Assembly (NCBI GenBank): GCA_043228905.1
Contig: JBHGNT010000013.1
Coordinates: 5,828,001-5,892,000 of the forward strand
Reading direction: 5' to 3'
From: Azolla caroliniana
Lineage: Eukaryota > Polypodiophyta
DNA: 64,000 nt
In this document: positions 19,001 to 27,800 of the stretch, in pieces
Layout of the letters: every line of letters begins with the position of its first letter
Position numbering within the stretch: the first letter of the stretch is position 1
Translations under genes and position numbers: made by a program
Notes under the pieces: generated by a model
Seen by the model: only the letters and a program-made list of their open reading frames with translations
The model's database searches: none
What the model was told of the DNA's origin: nothing

Positions 19001-20092
19001 ATGTCGGACACTGTGGAGTACAAGTGTTGAGCCACCTGCAAGGTTGAGCTCTACTGTGCCGATTCCGATGATGTCGCAGTGTTGCGAGTTACCGACTCGA
19101 ACTGAGTCGGAGTGACGGATCGTATATTGCCGAAATTGGGATCGATGAGGAGTCACGTGAAACGACGCGCCCGAATCTAAGAGCCATGTGCTCGACTCTT
19201 CAGTCGTGAGTAGAACTTCTGATCCGACTGGATTTTCGATTGATAGTATATTCGGGTCGTCTGGTAGCACATCAGCTGAGAAGCTGACGTAGTTGACCTC
19301 CTCATGCCGGCCACTCTTCTTGTTGTTCTTGTTCTTGAGTGCGCGGCAGTCGGCTTTGATGTGTCCGGGTTTCTTGCAATAGTTGCAGGTTCGGTTATCC
19401 CGTGACTGGCTCCGTCTTCGCTGATTGTTCGGCGGTCGTGAGGAATCTCTTCCTCGTATGTTCGATCGGTCTGTCGAACCTTGTACTACGTAAGCGTCGT
19501 CCGTTGAGTCTTTGGCAAAAGACTTTCTCCGAGCTGCTTCGGTCAGGATTGCGCTCGTGACTTCGGAGTATTTAACAGCCGTGGTTGACGCGTTGCACAC
19601 AGTTGTGACGAAAGTTTCCCATGATGAGGGAAGGCTGCTCATGAGTATCATTGCTCTGAGCTCATCCTCGATTGCCGTCCCCTGTGACGAGATTTGGGAG
19701 CTTATGCTTTCGTACTCATTGAGGTGTGCTTGAACCGAATCGGATTCTTTCATCCGCAAGTTGTAGAGGCGCCGGATCAGAAACATCTTTGTTGCGGCGA
19801 CCTTCTTTTCGTAAGTGTCCGACAGCGTTTTCCACAGTTCGAATGCTGTCGTACACGATTGCACCGTAAAGTATACCGATTCCGATAGGTGCATCCGAAT
19901 CGTGGCGCGGACGATTCTGTCCAGCTTCTGCCACTCAATTGGTTTGTATCCTTCTGGAGGTTCTTCATTTTCGATGGGATCGATCTGCCCCTTGACTATG
20001 AGATAGTCCTGCATTTGTTCCTTCCAGAAGTTGAAGTTCGATCCATCGAACTTTCGTAGACTCATTTCTGACGAGCCGGATGTTGATGCCAT
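16079..20092 (-). CDS. Copia-B gag-pol polyprotein, full length
   Basis: A single frame of 1337 residues from ATG at 20092 (MASTSGSSEMSLRKFDGSNF); the frame reaches one codon further upstream but that codon is TTG. UBN2-type gag spans about residues 20-200. The zinc knuckle CNYCKKPGHIKADC begins near 236. The protease motif WLLDSGASFHVT has its Asp near 306. The HHCC region is LWHRRLGHLSKAG to CEHCQYGKQ, about 430-475. The integrase triad lies in LVHSDVCGP near 495, RTDNGGEF near 560 and GVAERMNR near 595. RT has QLDVKTAFLHGDLEEEI and the catalytic YVDD near 1012. RNase H has YTDSDFAG, STTEAEYVAA and YSDSQGAVALSKN near 1263. No stop or frameshift was found, and length is normal for the superfamily. 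Confidence 0.95.
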   Translation of the reverse strand: MASTSGSSEMSLRKFDGSNFNFWKEQMQDYLIVKGQIDPIENEEPPEGYKPIEWQKLDRIVRATIRMHLSESVYFTVQSCTTAFELWKTLSDTYEKKVAATKMFLIRRLYNLRMKESDSVQAHLNEYESISSQISSQGTAIEDELRAMILMSSLPSSWETFVTTVCNASTTAVKYSEVTSAILTEAARRKSFAKDSTDDAYVVQGSTDRSNIRGRDSSRPPNNQRRRSQSRDNRTCNYCKKPGHIKADCRALKNKNNKKSGRHEEVNYVSFSADVLPDDPNILSIENPVGSEVLLTTEESSTWLLDSGASFHVTPHRSQFRQYTIRHSDSVRVGNSQHCDIIGIGTVELNLAGGSTLVLHSVRHVPELSRPLISVGQLDEDGIRAGFSSGGWTLHRGNLLLARGPKIHSLYPLHVTLREGNLFLVDIPVSSLWHRRLGHLSKAGITHLSRAGYIPKLSFSDHQFCEHCQYGKQVATSHPTSAPKETRPLDLVHSDVCGPMPNQSLGGASYFVSFIDDSTRKVWAYPIRTKDRVFSIFTDWLAMVENQTDRKLKCLRTDNGGEFKSDEFVKFCRQRGIRHEFTAPHSPEQNGVAERMNRTIQERIVSMLQHSGLSDGFWAEALLTAVHIINMSPSRPLGLQIPQELWIGSKPNYDKLRIFGCEAYALIPKDDRRKLAPRSRKCIFLGYGSDSEMGYRLWDPERRQIVRSSDVVFNESAMNPSVEKLIEVRRVTFSDVPTLQEGPALNTRSASRVAEPYTTDSDNSDSAQPNDSVSDHPTSIPDATSPIIPRRSERLSQPPERYSPGIFFTDAGEPTSYEEASTSVDSATWHLAMESEMHSIRANKTWDLVELPRNRRALPCKWVYRLKETSDSTTPKYKARLVAKGFRQEYGVDFDEIFSPVVKMTTLRFLLGVVAADNLELIQLDVKTAFLHGDLEEEIYMEQPKGFVATGQEHLVCRLRKSLYGLKQAPRQWYKKFDDFIQSIGFSKSDEDHCLFTNTAQDGSPIFLIIYVDDMLISGRHAGELADLVRQLRLKFAMKDLGPARHILGMKISRHRDTRHLFLSQTDYIGRVLERFNMQSAKSASTPLPMNLRLSQRDCPTSGSEGEDMKSVPYAPAVGSLMYLMVATRPDISHAVGVVSRFMHNPGRSHWNAVKHVFRYLAGTKDHGILFGPNRTSGVVGYTDSDFAGCIDSRKSTTGYCFKFGNGAISWKSKLQECTATSTTEAEYVAASDAAKEALWLGRLAHTFRQVEHDSAPVVYSDSQGAVALSKNPVHHNASKHIDVRYHFVRDCVISRKIGLEKISTTDNVADGMTKCLSADRFRSLRHQMGVTTNQSG

Positions 20093-20654
20093 CAAATTCG
20101 GTTTCAGTTGACGAAGCTCGGTTCGGAGTTGACTACGAACCTTGTTGGAGTGCAGCCGGTTGGCTCACCCGATATCGTTCTAGTCGGATTTGAACCCGAG
20201 TCGGTTCGGCTTCGGAACTTGCTCGAATTGACTCCGGTAACTTGAGGGACAGAACCGACTGGTCTTCCCGAATGTTGCCGAGTCGGAGTGAGCCCGGTTC
20301 GTTTCGGATATATATGCCGAATACCGATTATTAAAACCGATTATCTGAACCGATTTTGCTTCGGTTGACTGCAGCGACGAGAGAGACGGATCCGACTGAT
20401 CCTCCCGAATGTCGATCAGCCAGATGAAGCATGAATTTGGGTTGTTGTCAGGGTTGCACAAGGGGATTTCACCTCGAGCGGTTACGATCACGGGGAGCGG
20501 AGTACAACCTGCTGGCTTACTCCAAACAAAGATGATCTAACGCGATGAGATGCAAACCTGGTTTTTCTTCTTCTTCTCTCTTCTTCGAATGACGCAGGGA
20601 ACCGAATGCAGAGACGACGGCCGACAGCGGATTGAGGGACCGACTACTGTGCAG

Positions 20655-20666
20655 GCTCTGATACCA
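20655..20666 (-). other. Primer-binding site of copia-B
   Basis: GCTCTGATACCA on the + strand (initiator tRNA-Met site on the minus strand), two bases inside the right LTR. Confidence 0.92.
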
Positions 20667-20668
20667 GA

Positions 20669-20952
20669 TGTTGGAAGCAATGTCGTCTGTGCGGAAGATC
20701 TTGAAGCACTCGATTCTTGTTTATTCCCTGTGTATGACAGAATGTAGGTCGTTGCACAGAGAGAGAGAGAGAGAGAGAGACACAAAAGAGTTTCTTATTT
20801 CATAAAGCAACAATACAACAACCAACCTCACAAAGAGGTTACAAGGTCACTATATATAGTGACCGACTTAGGGCAACTGCCCTTTATGCTAATTACATAA
20901 ATGGCCAAAACGGGATGGTGTGAATACGTCCATTATACACAGGTATTCGACA
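20669..20952 (-). repeat. Copia-B 5' LTR (right copy)
   Basis: Same 284 bp, ending TTCGACA. The palindrome GGTCACTATA-TATAGTGACC at 20845-20864 probably supplies the TATA box on the minus strand. Confidence 0.92.
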
Positions 20953-20957
20953 GCATC

Positions 20958-21712
20958 GGCGGCCGCGGATCGAAGGGAAACCGAAGAAACGGTGGGTGGC
21001 GGTGAGGAGTTGGAGACGGACGCGGAGGTCGGGTCTACGGCGGAAGCGCGACACGAGACACATGCAATACGGCTGGTGGAGGGCCAAGACACAAGCATGC
21101 ATACGACGGATGGGCGACAACAATTGACCGACGATGACGGTCGGGTCAAGCCTTCGAGAGGCAAGCGCGGGATGAACGACGGCTCGGCGAAACACCAAGA
21201 CCGAAGACATGGGCCGAGCGCGATCGGCATGAGCGGAGAGTCGTGTCTTGAGAACCGAAGAAAGTGCGCGGAGAGCAACGGGCTGCGCGCCGGGAAGAGG
21301 AAGCGCGGCTTCCCGGAGGGCATGCAAGGCCAAGCGGTCCAAGAGGGCGCAAGTCGAGGCGAAGCGGTAACGGGAGCCTTGAGGGACACCGACACAGAGG
21401 TCGGGATGACAGTACGCTCTACCGCGAGAGAGCAAGGCGAACGACGGGGAAAGCCTATGGAAGGCAAGCGCCGAGCGGAGAGAGTCGGCATGCCGAGGTG
21501 TGCGGCATGCAAAGGGTAGAATCTAACATGCGACCGGGAGCGCATCCGGAGGATATACGAGGCGGACAAAGGAAGAGCAACCGGGTCGGCGACGGCGTTC
21601 AGGAGGATCGAACGGGGAGGAAATCACGGGCATCGGATACGTCGGATCGGATGTAGTCGGTGGTGCAAGGATCCACGGTGGACATGGCGGATCGGGTGGA
21701 GGCAACGGCTCG
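20958..21712 (+). repeat. Right copy of the 1436-bp duplication, second part
   Basis: Matches 4882-5636. The second GCATC copy made by copia-B is 20953-20957. After 21712 the sequence continues as unique X interior (TTGAACATCG), giving the original X sequence that the PLE interrupted. Confidence 0.9.
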
Positions 21713-21956
21713 TTGAACATCGTCGAGTGTGGCGGATCGGATGGCGCCGACGGTTCGAGACCATTCGGAGAGGATGGTGGACCGGAAGGCGGCGGCGGTT
21801 CGTGTGGAGGGGGTGGTCTTGCTCGAAGTGGAGGACAAAACCGGGCGGGCCCATGAGGGCGCTAAGGACTCGGCCGGTCGTCGTGGCCGAAAATCTCGTG
21901 TTCTCTCCCCTATGTTTTGGCACATACCGGTGGATGTGCGGTTAGGTGGGGGCGGA
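21713..21956 (+). other. Last part of element X interior with polypurine tract
   Basis: GC-rich, with no gene recognised. It ends with GGTGGGGGCGGA just before the 3' LTR, a fit for the plus-strand primer tract. Confidence 0.6.
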
Positions 21957-22676
21957 TTTTGTGAAGATTTTTGTCCACGAGCGGAAACCCGAGCAACGAG
22001 AGCCAAAGAGCGACGTGCAACGTTGCACGCGTACATAATTTATTTGTAATAATAATAGGGGAAAAGGGTATGGTGCTAGAAATGCCCCATAAGATCCCTA
22101 AGGTATAAAGGCGATGTGGTCTTGTGCGCACATCCACGCGAGAGAGAGAGAGAGGCACTATGCAGTACATAGGTGCCTAGTTGTTTGTGAGGAGGTGGGA
22201 GTAAAGGGGCCATCAATCTCACCCTCCCCAAATCAAGGCAAATACCCCCTTTGAATGAAAGGGGATATTTTAGTCTCGTTTTTGTAAACGGTCTTCCCTC
22301 CTTGTGCTATAAAAGGAGAGGGAAGGCACCATTGTGAGGGTTGCCCATTTTGAGTGTGCGAGGTATACCACAGAGGTCGAGCGTTAGGGTTAGGGTTAGG
22401 GTTTCTTGATCTTTATCTTCATCTTCGTCGGTTAGGGTTTCGAGTAGCCGTTTAGTGCGGCCTATGTGGCCACCATTTTGTAATCGTTCATTTCGTTTTA
22501 ATATATCTTGTTGATCATTTTGTCTCCATCTTCCTCTTGTTCGATCTAATCTCTTGTTGATTCTTCTTCTTCCTGAGCAAAGCTTCCATTCCGTGTCTGA
22601 TTCCTTCTCCTCTACTCCTTAGTCCAAGACCCCCGTGGTCCCGCCCTTCTCCACGCACGCGCGTAGCAACGCGACA
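21957..22676 (+). repeat. Element X 3' LTR
   Basis: Partner of 1549-2270. Its first bases have mutated (TTTTGTGAAG where the 5' copy has TGTCGTGAAG). It ends GCGACA and is followed by ACGT at 22677-22680. A purine tract (GGTGGGGGCGGA) immediately precedes it. The TATA box is at 22308-22314. Confidence 0.87.
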
Positions 22677-22680
22677 ACGT

Positions 22681-23706
22681 CATGTGGTTCGAAGCACTAG
22701 AGTCGACGAACATATGTCTTCCGGACCGGAGACACTAGTTGATGTAGAAACCGACATAGAGTTTGCTCTACGTCTCATTACGAATAGTGCACCGTAGTTG
22801 TCGTACTCGGAGTTGGTGGCATAATTCGTGAGTTGTCGGCTTGTGGACGCTGAGTCACACATCTTCTTTCGACACTCTTCTTCGCGGTGGCCGATTTGCC
22901 GCAATATCCGCATTCGATGGAGGTTTGTCGGCTCGCACCGGAATGGTGGCTCCCGCTTCTTCCGAAGGTTCCTCAATGGGCTCCATCTTGTTGCCATAAT
23001 TGAGAGTTATTTTCGTAACTCGGGCTCGTCTGCCTCGTCATTGGCTGAATTGGCCTCTTCTTACACGGCTGTGTCCTTTTCCTCCGTTTGAATGCGTGTA
23101 GAGCATATGGCCTTCTAAGGCATTGCTCCTTGTTCGAACATGATTCTCTTCTACCAATAACATGGATTGAAGATCGAAAAAGGAGGTCGGATTCTCCCAT
23201 GCTAGTATGGCGGTCCGCATCGCGCCAAACCGTGGTGCAAGGCCGCCGAGGCATATTTGCACCATTTAGTAATCCTCCACGTTTACGCTTATTGAGCCGA
23301 GCGCATCACAAAGCTCCTTGATCTTCAAGGTGTAGCTTGTGATGGACATACCCCTTTGTTGGATGTTGTTCAACTCTTGGTGGAGTTGAAGCTTCCTCGT
23401 GGTCGTGTTGGCGTCGAAAATCTTTTGTAGATTCTCCCATGCTTCCTTCGGCGTCTCGGCTTCTCGAATGTAGCCGAGCATGTGGTCGTGAATGCATGTC
23501 GCTAAGTAATACATTACTCGATTCGCCGCTTGCTCCCGTGTTGCGTAGTTGGCGTCTTTGGGGTCGGCTTTGTTTTCTTGTGCTCCTTTGATGTAACTCT
23601 AATAGCCTTGGACGACAAGGTATTGGTGCATCTTGTACTCCCAAGATGCAAAGTTGTTTCGATCCAACTTCTCATTAGGGAGAGCGCTCCCCATTTGAGT
23701 ATTCAT
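22681..23706 (-). pseudogene. Copia-J gag (right part of split element)
   Basis: Reverse-strand gag relic of the copia whose integrase lies at 1-1548. It starts with an ATG at 23706 (MNTQMGSALPNEKLDRNNFA) and carries the UBN2-type gag signature of plant copia: YKMHQYL near the start, then EAWENLQKIFDANTTTRKL, MVQICLGGLAPRFGAMRT and FFDLQSMLLVEENH. A damaged zinc knuckle (IGHREEECRKK) lies near 22890. TAG codons and frame changes interrupt it. The gag start lies about 160 bases inside the primer-binding site, the normal copia layout. The resemblance to copia-C and copia-G gag places all three in related families. Confidence 0.83.
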
Positions 23707-23861
23707 GGTTGATGAAGTTTCCTTTCTTCTTTTCCTTCTCTCTCGAACACGAACTATGTAGTTGCATTACGATAGCGATGAGCTAGTTCTTCTTGAACGT
23801 TTGCGTAGAACACAACACACAATTACGATGAGGTGAGTGGGCTAGATCGAGCTACCAAGTT

Positions 23862-23873
23862 GCTCTGATACCA
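23862..23873 (-). other. Primer-binding site of copia-J
   Basis: GCTCTGATACCA on the + strand is the complement of TGGTATCAGAGC, the plant initiator tRNA-Met primer site. It directly abuts the TG that opens the J LTR at 23874, fixing the reverse orientation of J and its 5' LTR boundary. Confidence 0.88.
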
Positions 23874-24300
23874 TGTAAAGAATTGGGTATGATTCTTGTG
23901 TAGCGGAAGAGATGTGTGTTGTGTGTATGTGTGAGAGGAAAGAGAGAAGAGAAGAGAAACACAAAATAGATTAGTTGAAGTGAAAAAGGAGTACTCAAGA
24001 AGATGTATATTTCACAAGTAAAATATGAATTACAAAATGTAGCATTACAAGGAGTCCCAACCGACTTAGTATGAATTAGCAGGAGGGTGCTTTATATAAG
24101 GTCACCCTCTCTCTTCATTAACTCGTTACAACTTCCACTCTCTCTCTAGAACCTTGAGGAATGTGAAGACTCATAGTTATCGGGAATATGGAACTCATTA
24201 GTTATGTGTCATAGAATATGATTCTATGACATATAGTTTAATGTGTAGAGAGTGGTACGACACTTCACCTTTGAGTGCACATAGATTCTCAAAGGTGTGT
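23874..24300 (-). repeat. Copia-J 5' LTR (outer end not resolved)
   Basis: The LTR starts with TGTAAAGAAT immediately after the primer-binding site. It contains a purine-rich stretch near 23930-23960 and a hairpin at 24207-24231 (11-base arms TGTCATAGAAT and ATTCTATGACA around ATG). The partner LTR is outside the window, so the outer end is an estimate: it must lie before the dispersed repeat that begins near 24335. Confidence 0.55.
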
Positions 24301-24334
24301 TCGCATATTGCTCTATGTTGAGCTTGATTATCAA

Positions 24335-24420
24335 TAGTATTACTTACTGTAGGGTCTATTCATTTCATAAGCAAGTAGAGAAAGTTCAAGGAAATTATCA
24401 AATATTGGAAAAAACATGTT
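24335..24420 (+). repeat. Dispersed repeat R, copy 1
   Basis: The segment around TATTACTTACTGTAGGGTC, CATTTCATAAGCAAGTAG and AAGTTCAAGGAAATTATCAA recurs at about 33535-33606 and 50463-50510. It lies just outside the copia-J LTR. No coding capacity. Confidence 0.65.
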
Positions 24421-24508
24421 TGTGTTCAGAAGTGGAAGGATCGCGCATTACACTTTTAGATTCCCTTTATAACTACACAATGTTAGCTTGTTGTGAAATA
24501 TGACGTGC

Positions 24509-24522
24509 ACCAGTATCACATG
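24509..24522 (+). repeat. Left 14-bp terminal inverted repeat candidate
   Basis: ACCAGTATCACATG, perfect inverted match to 32235-32248. It lies about 290 bases beyond the 3' end of the methyltransferase gene. Confidence 0.5.
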
Positions 24523-24809
24523 ATAAACCACGGAGGGTGAATTTATTGATTTATTAATCGGATACATCTCTATACCAAGAGAACATGCTATTTATTGGAG
24601 AAAATATAAATGTACTAGATTTATTCTTGCAATGTTTACAAATTTAGGGTTGGTTTTTACTACGCATTCATTTTATACAAATTAATTATTTGACTAAAGC
24701 ATTAACAAACAGGAATTCCATTTTCGCGAGATGTAAAGTGCATAGGTTTACAGTGGTTAAACTTTCCAAGAGAGGTGTATATACTATTTGAGAAATTGAT
24801 ATTTACATA

Positions 24810-27800
24810 TTATTGAATACAATACGTATTAATGTCTATCATTAAACGTTGGGGCTTCTGGTAGGGATTCACAAGCCCGTGCTTAGTCGTGGTCACATGT
24901 CGAAGCTTCCGTGGCCTGGCTGGATATACGAGCAGGTTTGAGCATCCCACTTCATTCGAATGCTCCTTGATTCTTTGCTTCTTGATCTCGTCATAATAAC
25001 CAACTGTTATATATTCCATTGCGTTGACGAACCGAATAGTCGGTCCCCTATTTACGTTGGTTTTAATCCTGATCATTGAGAAAAAAGTTATAAGCAGTTT
25101 AAATTATAATATATAATTCCTATTGAAATAAAGTGCTTTCGATAAAATCCTTACCAAGCCAGGTTCTCAATTCCATGGCAACGAGACCTCAACGCTTGAG
25201 CCATGGAATATCCCTAGTCCATGCTATGAAATATTACAATTCTCCACAAGGAAGCGGTGGTCAAGTTGGCGAAATCTTGTACCATTTTTTTCAACTGCAT
25301 GAACCTAAAAGGTTCGTCATCGTAGATTGAACCAGCCATACGAAAACCGTATGGAATATCAGCTACCATTAACATATACTCTTTCTTTGGTAGCTTCTGG
25401 ATCATGTCAGCCACGTCACCACAGTAAACATTGTAGTACAGATCTCTGGTGATGTCTTTTTTGTGGCTGAACTTCTTGAAAGTGTCGTCATCTTCCACCT
25501 TATACGCCCTTACCAAGCGTCGATCCTTCTCTGTTCTTGCCCTTTCAAGATGCGCAAGAAAGGATGTTGTAAAGTCATGTATATCCTTTATTTCACCAGG
25601 TCTCTTACTCCGATATGGTTTCTAAAAAAAATAAGACATCAACAAAGTTATAGTGATACACAGGATGGACCACCACAAATTGATCAAACAAAGAGTTATA
25701 CTCACCCAATCCTTAAATGCAATGAAATATTCCCATAACGCCTTGTACGAAGATGTTATCTGATATTCTTCAGTCACTTGTTACCACGATAAGCAACCTA
25801 GTTGCTTCATCATCACTTCTTGTATTTTCATATAGACTTTGTGGCTGAAAATTTATAAACCAACATTAAAAATTTATTTCTTAAAACAAGATAAACCATA
25901 AAAAATTTAGTAAGACCTTGTTGAACTCCGTAACCATTTCCTCTAGGCTCAGCTCCTTTGCTACAACTCTTGAAAGCATAGATATAAGAAGTTTCTTATC
26001 TTTGATCCCTTGCATTGCCCTCCATAAAGACAACTTCATATCATCTGCCGCTTCCTCAATGGTAAGCTCAGTCTTCGCAATTGAGCTCTTCAATTCTAAT
26101 TGAGGGTCAACTTTCGACTTCTTTTGTCTTTGACCCTTCACTTCCTTATTCTCCCACATCGTAAATATTTGATCTTGAGGATCCCAAACTCCTCCATCCC
26201 TAAATGCAAGTTGAAACCACGGTTCATACTTTCTGATTCCAGTAGACTTCACCGCATCGTCCACCACAATTCCCACTTCGTGGAGACATTGACGTCATAG
26301 AGCTGGATATAATTTCGCTCCAAATTTGGTTTTCCCGTCGAGGTACTCATGGTGAAAAAATCTAATGCATTCGATGGAGGACATTTCTGCTGGTAGTCAT
26401 TGTCGTTATTGTGGTCCCATGCTAACAACTGCGCCTCCTCAGTTGTTAACCCCACATAAATTTTGCATTCCGCATATTTGAAGAAGAACGTTGTGGGATG
26501 CTCGCGGACTAGTTGTCGTCTTGCGTCCGCTGAGTGAGATCCTCCAATCACAAAATAATTGTATTGGTCCTGCTTCTTAATATCAAAATCCTCTAGCTTC
26601 GAGCACTCAAGAGGATCCACCATTACAATAAAAGGCACGACCGTTGCATGAGGGTTGATTTTCATCTTCTTCTTTAAATTTTGGATGTGTAGCTTATGTG
26701 GTTCCCTGATCTCCAAAGGGCGACATCCTGTATTCTCATCCAGAGGGGTGCGATGAATATGGGTTATCGAAAGGTTAAAAACTTGCCCCTTCCACACAAG
26801 TTTTCTATGTATTAAGTCCCTTCTAATTTTATTTTGTTCTAATGAGAACACACCAGATGCCAGCTCTGCTCCTGGTGTAGCTTGAACCTCTTCATCCTCT
26901 GTTGAACTCGATGACTAAGAATTTGACATTCTCGTCACCTTCTTTTTTGAGGGCCTGGACTGCACCGCAGATTTCCTTATTGGTGTTTTAATGGGCGATA
27001 AGGTGGCTATCTTCAAATTAACATGACCTTGAATATATGGCCTCCGTGTTGTTATTAAGTTAGTACTTGTCTCAATAGCATGTCAGAAGAATTTTGGCCC
27101 GCATGAATCCGTCAACAAGTACTCTTCGGAGACCATCATCTATCGGACTCCTTTTGTACAGTTGACTAATACAATCGAATTATTGAGTCCGCATCTTCAT
27201 AGTCCAGTCGCAAGATTTTGCCATAGCTAAATGCATGATCTTGCGCAAACATACCATGTCCAACTAGTCTAGTAACTAACATAACTACCTTCTTTTTCGA
27301 CTCTACATATTGCATTGCCCACTCATATCCAGTTAAGTCTATGTCTAACTGGTCCTCACTTCCTCCAACCGCGGCAGATGTTTTCTAACTAACCTCGTTA
27401 GACGGCTGCCTCACGACTTCGTCTTCAAACATGAGTTTCTTTCCCTTTTGTGGGTATGTCACAACAAGGATCTTCGTGTTGTCTGGAGGTGAGCTTTGAT
27501 ACTTAATCCGAATTCTGTTGAGTGGCCTCTCCTCCTTAGTGCCAGTCGACCTGCATAAAATAATACAACAGATGAACCTAAACCTATAATCTCTCCAATT
27601 ATGGGGTGTCAAATTATATACAGTATGCAGATTGGTAGTATGGAATGCCAAATTAGCAATCCAATATAGTTATGAATTTGAAACCTAGGGACTAAACAAA
27701 GGAAAATGTATATTTAATGTCTCATAGGCCACCGGACAGTAAAAATAGTAAGATTTTGGTATCCCCAACAGTACCTAAATATCAACTTTATTGACCCAAT

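Larger units (their letters stand above)
15602..20952 (-). mobile_element. Copia-B, intact Ty1/copia LTR retrotransposon
   Basis: Reverse element with 284-bp LTRs, perfect target duplication GCATC (15597-15601 and 20953-20957), primer site at 20655-20666, a purine tract (read on the minus strand as ACGGGGGAGTG) beside the left LTR, and one unbroken gag-pol frame. The LTRs differ by about two substitutions. Its sequence is unlike copia-A, D and E, so it is a separate family. All visible parts needed for autonomous transposition are present. Confidence 0.94.
1549..22676 (+). mobile_element. LTR retroelement X, non-autonomous, interrupted by PLE, copia-A and copia-B
   Basis: Two LTRs of about 720 bp bound this element. 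The four bases ACGT flank both ends (1545-1548 and 22677-22680) and fit a short target duplication inside copia-J. After removing the nested insertions and one copy of the 1436-bp duplication, the element is about 5.05 kb with 3.6 kb of interior. The interior encodes a gag-like N-terminal region and a repeat-rich arginine, glycine and glutamate-rich stretch. No protease, integrase, RT or RNase H motif is visible, so it probably moved with enzymes from another element (a LARD-like arrangement). A heavily decayed relative lies at 54880-56860. Confidence 0.82.
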
